A stretch of DNA of 5,615 bases. Origin: Prevotellaceae bacterium UBA3849 (GTDB taxonomy: Bacteria > Bacteroidota > Bacteroidia > Bacteroidales > Bacteroidaceae). The DNA lies in the NCBI GenBank assembly GCA_002392645.1, contig DGHL01000050.1, positions 1 through 5,615 on the forward strand, in the 5' to 3' direction. The notes under the pieces are model-generated. The model was not told where the DNA came from. It did no database searches and saw nothing but the letters and a program-made list of their open reading frames with translations. This document shows positions 1-5,451 of this stretch, piece by piece. The position numbers were made by a program, and so were the translations under genes. Every line of letters begins with the position of its first letter. Positions within the stretch are counted from its first letter, which is position 1.

Positions 1-1
1 T

Positions 2-304
2 ACGAAGATTCCTTCTCCGGGTGCATATACTTTCTCAGACCTTAAAACTATAAACGGCGCATATAAGCCAGCCTTGCAGTATGAAAAAGCTGATTACTTC
101 AAGATTAAGGACATCACCCTTTCATACAACCTTGAGAAGAACTGGCTGAAGTCACTCCGCATGGAAAATGCTACCGTTTACTGCTCGCTCAAGAACTTCA
201 TCACCATCAACGCACTTGATGACGGCTATGACCCTGAACGCGGCGGTGCCGTCAGCTTCCCTCTGGCAAAGCAGTTCGTGCTCGGCCTTAACGTGACATT
301 CTGA
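2..304 (+). CDS. SusC/RagA-family TonB-dependent outer-membrane receptor, C-terminal fragment
   Basis: Only the last ~100 codons are present; the frame is open to the left edge and ends in TGA at 302-304. SusC-type proteins are outer-membrane beta-barrels that import glycans or peptides with TonB energy, usually with a SusD surface lipoprotein. The visible part carries the usual C-terminal signature of the family: 'YFKIKDITLSYNL', a 'NWLKSLRMENATVY' strand, a 'SLKNFITI' strand, a 'GYDPE' turn, and a final strand 'FVLGLNVTF' ending in phenylalanine, as expected for an outer-membrane barrel recognised by the BAM machinery. The substrate cannot be inferred from this end. No susD-like gene follows before the terminator at 386-426, so this is the last gene of its transcript. 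Family assignment is secure; subfamily is not. Confidence 0.9.
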   Translation, partial: TKIPSPGAYTFSDLKTINGAYKPALQYEKADYFKIKDITLSYNLEKNWLKSLRMENATVYCSLKNFITINALDDGYDPERGGAVSFPLAKQFVLGLNVTF

Positions 305-334
305 TCTTCAGACTCGCAACTACTCAATAAGTAC

Positions 335-352
335 TGTGCATAATTTTGCACA
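335..352 (+). other. small hairpin downstream of the receptor gene
   Basis: TGTGCA (335-340) and TGCACA (347-352) form a 6-bp perfect stem around a TAATTT loop. It lies between the receptor stop and the main terminator and may protect the mRNA 3' end. It has no clear T-tract of its own, so it is not called as a terminator. Confidence 0.35.
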
Positions 353-385
353 CCTACTTATACTTAAACATCAAGATAACCTATC

Positions 386-426
386 AGCCTCCGCACACAT
401 TCAAGATGTGCGGAGGCTTTATTTGT
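386..426 (+). terminator. intrinsic terminator of the SusC-like operon
   Basis: A 12-bp perfect stem pairs AGCCTCCGCACA (386-397) with TGTGCGGAGGCT (407-418) around a 9-nt loop. The stem is GC-rich and is followed by a T-rich tail (TTTATTTG). It ends transcription from the receptor gene and insulates the downstream module. Confidence 0.85.
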
Positions 427-448
427 TATATGTTTTGTATATGTTTTG
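427..448 (+). repeat. two tandem copies of an 11-bp direct repeat
   Basis: TATATGTTTTG occurs twice, perfectly and without spacing (427-437 and 438-448). The pair sits about 30 bp upstream of the -33 box of the next operon. One-helical-turn spacing would suit a regulator or curved DNA, but no function is demonstrated. Confidence 0.5.
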
Positions 449-462
449 CAACCTTTTGGAAA

Positions 463-480
463 AAAGATTTCAAAATCTTT
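463..480. promoter_or_regulatory. candidate operator dyad overlapping the -33 box
   Basis: AAAGATTT (463-470) and AAATCTTT (473-480) are perfect inverted half-sites separated by CA. The right half-site shares bases with the predicted -33 TTTG at 478-481, so a protein bound here would be placed to block the promoter of the two-gene operon. The operator role is inferred from position and symmetry alone. The AT-rich sequence makes a chance palindrome plausible. Confidence 0.4.
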
Positions 481-508
481 GCTTATTCAGAAAAAGTTTG
501 TAACTTTG
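478..508 (+). promoter_or_regulatory. Bacteroidetes-type promoter for the 684-1402 operon
   Basis: A -33 TTTG at 478-481 and a -7 TAACTTTG at 501-508 are separated by 19 nt, matching the TTTG/TAnnTTTG consensus of the Bacteroidetes primary sigma factor. Transcription should start around 512-516. That gives a leader of about 170 nt or more before the first gene, which contains the two structured repeats described separately. Confidence 0.75.
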
Positions 509-520
509 CACTTGGTAATT

Positions 521-680
521 CGTTAACAACGACCGTGAGCCTGCTTGTGCAGACCCTCACTATTACCTTCGTGCGAAACATTGCACTCGCATTTTCGCTA
601 TAAGCGACCATGAGCCTGCTATGCAGACACTCATTAACTGCTTCGTGCGAAATATTGCACTCGCATTTTCGCTATAAGCG
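521..680 (+). repeat. two ~75-bp tandem repeats with conserved hairpins in the operon leader
   Basis: Copy 1 spans 531-605 and copy 2 spans 606-679; the first bases of a third copy (GACCATGA) run into the downstream ATG. Each copy has the same fold: a small hairpin (CGTT-AAC-AACG at 521-531 in front of copy 1; CGCT-ATA-AGCG at 596-606 in front of copy 2 and again at 670-680), then ACC, then a longer hairpin. The longer one is GTGAG/CTCAC plus CTGC/GCAG in copy 1 (535-560) and ATGAG/CTCAT plus CTGC/GCAG in copy 2 (610-634). Several differences between copies are compensatory, which favours RNA structure. Both copies end with a near-identical segment containing GCGAAA and TTTCGC arms. They may belong to a dispersed family, which cannot be checked here. 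Confidence 0.7.
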
Positions 681-687
681 ACCATGA
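610..687 (+). CDS. possible 25-codon leader peptide overlapping the next start (weak)
   Basis: An ATG at 610 within repeat copy 2 opens a 25-codon frame that ends in TGA at 685-687, overlapping the ATG at 684 in the four-base ATGA arrangement. Such overlaps often couple translation. Against a real peptide: repeat copy 1 starts the equivalent frame with GTG (535), but a one-base length difference gives it an unrelated C-terminus and a stop at 601-603. The sequence therefore evolves like RNA structure rather than protein. It is listed because the overlap could influence the choice of start for the following gene. Confidence 0.15.
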   Translation: MSLLCRHSLTASCEILHSHFRYKRP

Positions 688-896
688 CAATTGAAAGTAA
701 GAGAAATAATAATAACTATCGGACTATGGGGATGAACGTAAAAGAGCGCACACGCGAAGAGGTGCTTGCTTGGTTACAGCAGGCAAGAGAACGCAAAGAT
801 GCTTTCCAGCGTGAAACTAATGAATGGTGGCAGGCTCGGCAGCGAGGACTGAAGGAAGCAGAAGAGTCGGGGTATTATGATTTGGAGACGGTGTAA
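684..896 (+). CDS. small charged hypothetical protein, first gene of a two-gene module
   Basis: Not recognised with confidence. From the ATG at 684 it is 70 aa. Internal ATGs at 726 and 732 would give a 56- or 54-aa protein starting just before 'NVKERTREEVLAW', and may be the true starts: residues 6-12 are a low-complexity Arg/Asn/Tyr run, and the DNA coding for them is A-rich, like a Bacteroidetes translation-initiation region. The core (residues 17-60) is rich in Arg, Lys, Glu and Gln and should form one long amphipathic helix, with a Trp pair in 'NEWWQARQ'. There is no signal peptide or membrane segment. Its TAA stop shares one base with the next ATG (TAATG), so the two are almost certainly co-translated. 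A small charged first gene before a larger one resembles an antitoxin, but this is inference from layout. Confidence 0.6.
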   Translation: MTIESKRNNNNYRTMGMNVKERTREEVLAWLQQARERKDAFQRETNEWWQARQRGLKEAEESGYYDLETV

Positions 897-1402
897 TGAA
901 TAGTTTAAGTATTGACGCCATTAACATGCACTCGCCGTATATCGTAGGCTTTGATGGAAAGGCATTTATCTTTGTAACGGATAATGGAATAACATATAGG
1001 GCGGATTTTGAGTTGGATACGAATCCGTATTTTACAGCTTACTGGTTTAATTTGGCAAATCCGGAACATATAAAATCACCGAACGATATAAAGATAGGAC
1101 AAACGGTGATATGTATTATTGAGGAGTTTTTTCGAGTCAATTCTGATGTAATGTTGTATATGTGCAGCACAGACGGTGGGCAACAGGCCATGCGTAATCG
1201 TTTGTTCCTGCGTTGGTTTAGTGGTTATGAGCAGCAAAAGAAATATGCAATCAAAACTTCAGAAGTGAAAGGAGAGACAGTTGATGGTAAACCAATGAGG
1301 GAATATGTGGCACTTATAGTACAACGGAATCATCCTCTATTTGATAGCATAGTCAATCGTTTTGACAGTGAGGTTGCAATGTTTAATGAACTTAAGCCAT
1401 AG
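896..1402 (+). CDS. DUF6169-like hypothetical protein
   Basis: A 168-aa, probably cytoplasmic protein without signal peptide or membrane segments. It resembles, from memory, the uncharacterised Bacteroidetes family DUF6169: an N-terminal 'FIFVTDNGITYRADFE' beta-hairpin (about residues 24-39), an aromatic 'PYFTAYWFNL' stretch (44-53), a 'VICIIEEFFR' helix (71-80), then the likely signature 'YMCSTDGGQQAMRNRLF' (88-104) followed by 'RWF' (106-108). The C-terminal half continues with an EYVALIVQR strand (137-145). No function is known for the family, and no catalytic residues can be named. It is the second gene of a coupled pair, starting on the last base of the upstream stop. Base composition is low: 46 G+C in the 120 bases 901-1020, against 34 in the 60 bases 3241-3300 of the peptidase gene. 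This suggests accessory or transferred DNA. No clear terminator follows. Confidence 0.75.
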   Translation: MNSLSIDAINMHSPYIVGFDGKAFIFVTDNGITYRADFELDTNPYFTAYWFNLANPEHIKSPNDIKIGQTVICIIEEFFRVNSDVMLYMCSTDGGQQAMRNRLFLRWFSGYEQQKKYAIKTSEVKGETVDGKPMREYVALIVQRNHPLFDSIVNRFDSEVAMFNELKP

Positions 1403-1506
1403 TACTCTGTTTGATGAAATTAAAACTTACGTAATTCACTCACACATTTTTTACTCATTTACGATAAAAAAGCTTTTATACTATAATACCAATAATATTA
1501 TTTGCC
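1403..1506 (+). other. AT-rich intergenic spacer without a clear promoter or terminator
   Basis: The spacer contains a perfect 10-bp palindrome AAAAGCTTTT (1468-1477) and an AT-rich run up to the ATG at 1507. I find no TTTG/TAnnTTTG pair with correct spacing and no hairpin with a loop and T-tract. The gene at 1507 may be read through from the upstream operon, or may use a weak or alternative promoter. Confidence 0.4.
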
Positions 1507-1998
1507 ATGAAAAGAAAGAAAATATTTACAATAATCCTGACAACAGTGTTTGCACTATCAGCAAGTGCACAGGACATGATAAGGTTCTCACCATTTCTTT
1601 CTGAGAACAACCCATGCAAGTGGGAGGCCGACGGAATAACCCTGACTGCCACTGACAATAAAGGGAAGATGACGGCTGATGCCTCGGTACGCCGCTTTCA
1701 TGACGGCCAGCGCTTCACTGGCAGACTGAAGACCGGTGGCAAGTGGGATGCAGAGGACAACACACTGACCGTAACGGTATCGCAGCCAGGCATGCTTACC
1801 ATCTATGCCAGTTCGGGTTCCAGCAATGAGGCACGTGCGCTGACACTGCTGCAAGGCGGCAAGACCATATCAACGGCTACGCTTGACAACAGGAATAAGA
1901 CTCCCATAACGACAGCTGTGGAAGCCGGTGACATCACCATATCTTACTATGACGGCGGCATGAGCATATATGCCATAAAGTTTGAAGCTGAGAAGTGA
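1507..1998 (+). CDS. secreted beta-sandwich (carbohydrate-binding-like) domain protein
   Basis: A 163-aa exported protein. Residues 1-21 are a classical signal peptide: a basic start (MKRKK), a hydrophobic core (IFTIILTTVFAL) and an SPase I site after 'SASA', with the mature chain starting at Gln22. There is no lipobox cysteine, so it should be soluble in the periplasm or secreted. The mature part is one domain rich in beta strands: 'GRLKTGGKW' (72-80), 'LTVTVSQPGMLTIYASSGSS' (87-106), then 'ARALTLLQGG' (109-118), and a C-terminal 'AGDITISYYDGGMSIYAIKF' (140-159). This pattern resembles the accessory beta-sandwich module attached to pectate lyases and similar enzymes in Prevotella and Bacteroides; here it stands alone without a catalytic domain. 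Glycan binding is a reasonable guess, not shown. It is followed by its own terminator. Confidence 0.75.
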   Translation: MKRKKIFTIILTTVFALSASAQDMIRFSPFLSENNPCKWEADGITLTATDNKGKMTADASVRRFHDGQRFTGRLKTGGKWDAEDNTLTVTVSQPGMLTIYASSGSSNEARALTLLQGGKTISTATLDNRNKTPITTAVEAGDITISYYDGGMSIYAIKFEAEK

Positions 1999-2059
1999 CC
2001 GTTGTAGTGGAAAGAACAATGAAGGAGTAAAGACGGGTTATACAAATTACCACCTACAG

Positions 2060-2100
2060 AAATCCCTGCAAGCCGATTAAGGGCTCGCAGGGATTTTTTT
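2060..2100 (+). terminator. intrinsic terminator after the secreted-domain gene
   Basis: AAATCCCTGC (2060-2069) pairs with GCAGGGATTT (2087-2096). After one A-C mismatch, AGCC (2071-2074) pairs with GGCT (2082-2085) around a 7-nt loop. The structure ends in a seven-base T-tract (2094-2100), so it separates the 1507-1998 gene from the peptidase gene. Confidence 0.9.
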
Positions 2101-2111
2101 ATACGTAATTG

Positions 2112-2143
2112 TTTGGCTATCTCGCTAAAAGTTATTACCTTTG
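2112..2143 (+). promoter_or_regulatory. Bacteroidetes-type promoter of the S46 peptidase gene
   Basis: A -33 TTTG at 2112-2115 and a -7 TACCTTTG at 2136-2143 are separated by 20 nt, a good fit to the TTTG/TAnnTTTG consensus. The predicted transcription start near 2148-2150 leaves a ~20-nt A-rich leader before the ATG at 2169. It also excludes the upstream in-frame ATG at 2109, which lies before the promoter. Confidence 0.8.
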
Positions 2144-2168
2144 CATATCAAAAAAATCAGACTCTACT

Positions 2169-4424
2169 ATGAGAAAAATATTCACAGCAATATTTACCAT
2201 ACTGTCACTCGCCACACATGCCGACGAAGGCATGTGGATGCCTTTCACCCTACCCGATGCCGTATATCAGCAGATGTGCGGATATGGTTTCAAGTTAGGC
2301 AAGGAGACACTGAAACCATGCACAAACGATAGCACGGGGGCATGGCGCAAGGAATGGATAGGCTCCAACATAGTAAATTTCTCTGGCTTCTGTACGGGCG
2401 AGGTAGTATCGCCCATGGGACTGGTGATGACTAACCACCACTGCGGCTTCGAGGCCATACGAAGCCACTCCACCGTAGAGAATGACTATATGCTGAACGG
2501 TTTCGTGGCTGACTCCCTGAAGGACGAGCTGCCTAACGAGAATATGTTCGTGGCTTTCGTGATAAACCAACAGGAGGTTACCGACCGCCTCAAGAGCATG
2601 GGGCTCGACACCCTCGACAGCTACGGACGCGAGATTATCATCGACTCGCTGCAGGAGGTGCTTACCGACGAGGTCAAGGCCCAGGACTCTACATACTACG
2701 TGGAGATAGACCCTTTCTATGAGGGCAACGCATACTACGCCACCACATACCAGAGCTATCCAGACGTAAGACTGGTGTTCGCCCTGCCTAAGTCTATGGG
2801 TAAGTTTGGCGGCGAGACCGACAACTGGATGTGGCCGCGCCAGACGTGCGACTTCTCCGTATTCCGCATATACGTTGACCCCGTTACGGGCAGACCTGCA
2901 GAATACAGCGCCGACAACGTGCCATGGGGCACCTCTGTAGCCGACTCGCTGGCTGGAGCAGAAGGCCGCAAGGGATACCTGCAGGTATCTACCGAGGGAT
3001 ACAACGACGGCGACTTCGCCATGATATTCGGTTATCCCGGCTCTACCGAGCGCTACCTGTCAAGCTACGGCATAGAGCAGATGCGCAACTGCATCAACGA
3101 CCCTATGCAGCAGGTGCGCGGCGTAAAGCAGGCCGTGATGAAGAAACACATGAGCCAGTCGGAAGAGGTACGCATTAAATACGATTCTAAGTTTGCACAG
3201 AGTTCTAACTACTGGAAGAATGCCATCGGCATGAACAAGTGTATCGACTCCATCGGCATAGTGCAGATGAAGCGCGACTTCGAGCAGAGGCTCGCACAGT
3301 GGATTGACACCGTTGACATCAATGCCTTCCCCGTCAAGGAAGACTGGATGACCAAGCTCTCGCTGCAACGCCTGGCATCATACTACAAACGCCGCAAGGT
3401 GGCTGCACGCGCCTTCACGCTGTATGCCGAGACCTTCACACGCCGCGCAAACAACGAACTGTCCACCAGGGCCACACGATACTGCGACGGCATGCCGGTG
3501 AAAGGACCTGAAGGAAAGCCGCGCAAGCAGTATGTGCAGTTTAGCGACAACAGCGACACATGGGACAGAGACCTCGACGTAGAGGCCATGGTGGCATTGC
3601 TGAAGAACTACCGCGAACAGATCACCATAGGCGGCTCTGCCGAATACCTGCCTTCCTTCTACGAGACAATAGACCACGACTTCAACGGCAGCTACCAGCG
3701 CTATGTGGAGAATATATGGGATAAATCCATACTCATGACTTCGGAGAAGATACCTGTAAAGCTGCCTAAGAAACTGACACGCGACCCAGGCATAGAGTTC
3801 AGCATGTCGCTGATGGAGACTCTTGCTGACATACACATGGTGCTCGACTCGCTGAAAGACAGCATACAAGAGCAGGAGCGTATGCTATGCGCTGCAAAGA
3901 TACGCATGGAGCAAGAACTGCCACACTACAGCGATGCCAACTTCACCATGCGCCTCACCTACGGTCAGATAGGAGGCTACAAACTGGGTGGCTACGACTC
4001 CGGCTACTTTACCTGTCCGCAGTCTATGATCAACAAGATAGACCTCTACGAGCGCAACAGCTCACTGGAGAACAATCCTTATGAGGAATACTTCGCCGAG
4101 CCTGTGTTCAAGGACCTGCTTACGCAATACGACCAGCAATCCAAATGTGGCGATGCCGCCACACCGGGCAGTCCCGGCGCACTTTGCTTCCTAAGCAATA
4201 CAGACATCACGGGCGGCAACAGCGGTTCACCGGTGATAGACGGCAAGGGAAGGCTGATAGGACTTGCCTTCGACGGTAACTGGGACTCTCTGTCGTCTGA
4301 CATCTTCTTCGATACCACACTGGCGCGAACCATATCGGTTGACATACGCTACGTATTGTTCATGATGAAACACTGGGGACATGCCGACCGACTCATCAAC
4401 GAGATGAACGTCGAAGTAAAATAA
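2169..4424 (+). CDS. dpp7: S46-family dipeptidyl-peptidase, DPP7 type
   Basis: An exported serine exopeptidase of MEROPS family S46, which releases dipeptides from the N-termini of oligopeptides in the periplasm and feeds amino-acid catabolism. The start at 2169 gives 751 aa with a signal peptide (MRKIFTAIFTILSLATHA, cleavage before DEG); the longer frame from 2109 begins upstream of the promoter and lacks a sensible leader. The chymotrypsin-like triad is intact: His91 in 'MTNHHCGFEAI', Asp228 in 'DNWMWPRQTCDFSVFR' and Ser685 in 'GGNSGSPVIDG'. Asn219, Trp220 and Arg224 of the substrate N-terminus pocket are present. Residue Ser+18 is Gly703 ('AFDGNW'), whereas DPP11 has Arg there; this predicts DPP7-like preference for hydrophobic rather than acidic P1 residues. 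The alpha-helical insertion and 'DANFTMRLTYGQIGGY' are typical of the family. It is about 40 aa longer than P. gingivalis DPP7. Many homologues have His-Thr-Gly where this protein has Gln-Thr-Cys before Asp228. Confidence 0.93.
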   Translation: MRKIFTAIFTILSLATHADEGMWMPFTLPDAVYQQMCGYGFKLGKETLKPCTNDSTGAWRKEWIGSNIVNFSGFCTGEVVSPMGLVMTNHHCGFEAIRSHSTVENDYMLNGFVADSLKDELPNENMFVAFVINQQEVTDRLKSMGLDTLDSYGREIIIDSLQEVLTDEVKAQDSTYYVEIDPFYEGNAYYATTYQSYPDVRLVFALPKSMGKFGGETDNWMWPRQTCDFSVFRIYVDPVTGRPAEYSADNVPWGTSVADSLAGAEGRKGYLQVSTEGYNDGDFAMIFGYPGSTERYLSSYGIEQMRNCINDPMQQVRGVKQAVMKKHMSQSEEVRIKYDSKFAQSSNYWKNAIGMNKCIDSIGIVQMKRDFEQRLAQWIDTVDINAFPVKEDWMTKLSLQRLASYYKRRKVAARAFTLYAETFTRRANNELSTRATRYCDGMPVKGPEGKPRKQYVQFSDNSDTWDRDLDVEAMVALLKNYREQITIGGSAEYLPSFYETIDHDFNGSYQRYVENIWDKSILMTSEKIPVKLPKKLTRDPGIEFSMSLMETLADIHMVLDSLKDSIQEQERMLCAAKIRMEQELPHYSDANFTMRLTYGQIGGYKLGGYDSGYFTCPQSMINKIDLYERNSSLENNPYEEYFAEPVFKDLLTQYDQQSKCGDAATPGSPGALCFLSNTDITGGNSGSPVIDGKGRLIGLAFDGNWDSLSSDIFFDTTLARTISVDIRYVLFMMKHWGHADRLINEMNVEVK

Positions 4425-4439
4425 GCCCTTCTTACATTT

Positions 4440-4490
4440 AAAAAAAAAGCTATCATATTACCTTGCGATGTAATATGATAGCTTTTACTT
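4440..4490. terminator. bidirectional terminator between convergent genes
   Basis: A 17-bp perfect stem pairs AAAAGCTATCATATTAC (4445-4461) with GTAATATGATAGCTTTT (4470-4486) around an 8-nt loop. On the minus strand it is followed by nine T residues (complement of A4440-4448), which is excellent for stopping the YhaM-like gene. On the plus strand it has a shorter T tract (TTTTACTTTG) and would serve the peptidase gene. Its right arm is continuous with the 22-bp repeat array. Confidence 0.88.
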
Positions 4491-4564
4491 TGTAATCTGT
4501 ATGCTTTTACCGTGTAAAGTGATAGCTTTTACAAGGTAATTTGATAGCTTTTACAACGCACCTT
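4467..4564. repeat. 22-bp tandem repeat array with TTAC-N3-GTAA dyads
   Basis: The core GATAGCTTTTAC begins at 4477, 4521 and 4543, with a variant GTATGCTTTTAC at 4499, an exact 22-bp period. Between cores lies a 10-bp spacer of form NNNGTAANNT (4489-4498, 4511-4520, 4533-4542); the segment before the first core (4467-4476) has the same form, and the last spacer (4555-4564) is degenerate. Core end and spacer together give short dyads TTAC-N3-GTAA at 4485-4495, 4507-4517 and 4529-4539. The array lies wholly between two stop codons and codes for nothing. The period is near two helical turns and too short for CRISPR. Function unknown. Confidence 0.8.
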
Positions 4565-4584
4565 GCAAAAGCCTCTATATCAGC

Positions 4585-5451
4585 CTATTTCACAACGTGG
4601 GTGCCAAGGGCGAAACTCTTCTCCATGCTTCCGGTGTTATGGAATATGTCTGCCTTCGCGGATATGCTGTCAAGATAGTTCACCAACTGTGCCTCTGGTA
4701 TGCATGGCTTCACCGGTGAGCCGTACTCCAGTTCGCCATGGTGTGCCAATACGCAGTGTATTATGAGGCGGCTCTCCTCGCTGTCTATGTTGGCAGCCTT
4801 TAGTATGCCGTTCAGCATCTGTGCCGACATGTATATATGTCCCAGCAGATACATGTACTTGGTAGGCTCACCGTCGGGGGTGTACTCCTGAGTCTTGCCC
4901 CAGTCGTGGAACATTATGGCAAGCACGCAGCGCTCCAGCTTCATGCCGTCATCGTATGGCATGGTAGGATATATGCCCTCAAGCATGTGGAGCATCTGAT
5001 AGGTGTGGTTGAGCAGTCCGCCGGGGAAGGTATGGTGCACCGCCGTGGCAGCAGGATACTTCAGGTAAAGGTCAAAGAGGCGTGCCTTCTGGTCCTGTAT
5101 GACCGCCACGAGGGCCTTGTCGCTGCACATGCCGCAGAGGCGGTCTATGCATCCTTCCCACTCCTCACGGCTTATAGGGTGAGGCACGAGCTTGTAGAGT
5201 TCTGAGCCTTCCTCAGGGTCTCCCACCACCTTCATGTCCATGAAGTTGGCGGTCTTCTTGCCCTGATAGTCGCGCAGCTCACGCATGAATGATATCACCT
5301 GGCCTATGCGCGGCCCCTTGTCCTTAGGTGTGTCAAACACGCATACCTGCAACATCTCTTTCTCCGAACAAGCTATCTTTAGGTTGACATACGGCGAATT
5401 GTTCTTCGCTACGGCATCCTGACGTGCCAATACTACATATTCTTTCTCCAT
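4585..5451 (-). CDS. yhaM: YhaM-type 3'-5' exoribonuclease (OB-fold plus HD domain)
   Basis: A 288-aa cytoplasmic protein (B. subtilis YhaM is about 314 aa). Residues ~1-90 look like an OB-fold nucleic-acid-binding domain ('VNLKIACSEKEMLQVCVFD', 'IGQVISFMRELRDYQGKKTANF'). Residues ~130-275 form an HD metal-dependent phosphohydrolase domain with the family's motifs: 'HHTFPGGLLNHT' (139-150), the HD pair His182-Asp183 in 'FHDWGK', 'LGHIYMS' (203-209), 'AHHGELEYGSPVKP' (236-249) and 'NYLDSISAKAD' (258-268). This order and the 'HHGxLEYGSPV' motif are typical of YhaM/CBF1, which degrades RNA and DNA from the 3' end using Mn2+ or Co2+. The ATG at 5449-5451 is preceded by an A-rich stretch on the minus strand. 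The gene converges on the peptidase gene and ends at the shared terminator. The assignment to an HD/OB exonuclease is strong; the exact substrate is inferred. Confidence 0.88.
   Translation of the reverse strand: MEKEYVVLARQDAVAKNNSPYVNLKIACSEKEMLQVCVFDTPKDKGPRIGQVISFMRELRDYQGKKTANFMDMKVVGDPEEGSELYKLVPHPISREEWEGCIDRLCGMCSDKALVAVIQDQKARLFDLYLKYPAATAVHHTFPGGLLNHTYQMLHMLEGIYPTMPYDDGMKLERCVLAIMFHDWGKTQEYTPDGEPTKYMYLLGHIYMSAQMLNGILKAANIDSEESRLIIHCVLAHHGELEYGSPVKPCIPEAQLVNYLDSISAKADIFHNTGSMEKSFALGTHVVK

Noticed and set aside
341..348. TAATTTTG matching the -7 consensus downstream of the receptor gene
   Set aside because: No TTTG lies 19-21 nt upstream, and the strong terminator at 386 would stop any transcript.
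346..603. An 85-codon plus-strand frame across the terminator, promoter and first leader repeat
   Set aside because: It runs through a clear terminator hairpin and a canonical promoter, and has low-complexity, non-protein-like composition. It is a chance frame.
1482..1487. TATAAT before the 1507 gene, resembling an E. coli -10 box
   Set aside because: Bacteroidetes primary sigma does not use this consensus; the region is simply AT-rich.
2109..2168. N-terminal extension of the peptidase from the ATG at 2109
   Set aside because: It lies upstream of the predicted transcription start, and the ATG at 2169 directly begins a good signal peptide.
3378..3869. A 163-codon minus-strand frame inside the peptidase gene
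   Set aside because: It is antisense to a well-supported conserved CDS and has no recognisable protein features; it is a shadow of the GC-rich coding strand.
4477..4564. CRISPR array
   Set aside because: The period is 22 bp in total, with a 12-bp core and 10-bp partly conserved spacers, far below CRISPR repeat and spacer lengths; no cas genes are present.
4837..5205. A 122-codon plus-strand frame opposite the YhaM-like gene
   Set aside because: It is antisense to a CDS carrying all the HD-domain motifs; there is no promoter or domain of its own.
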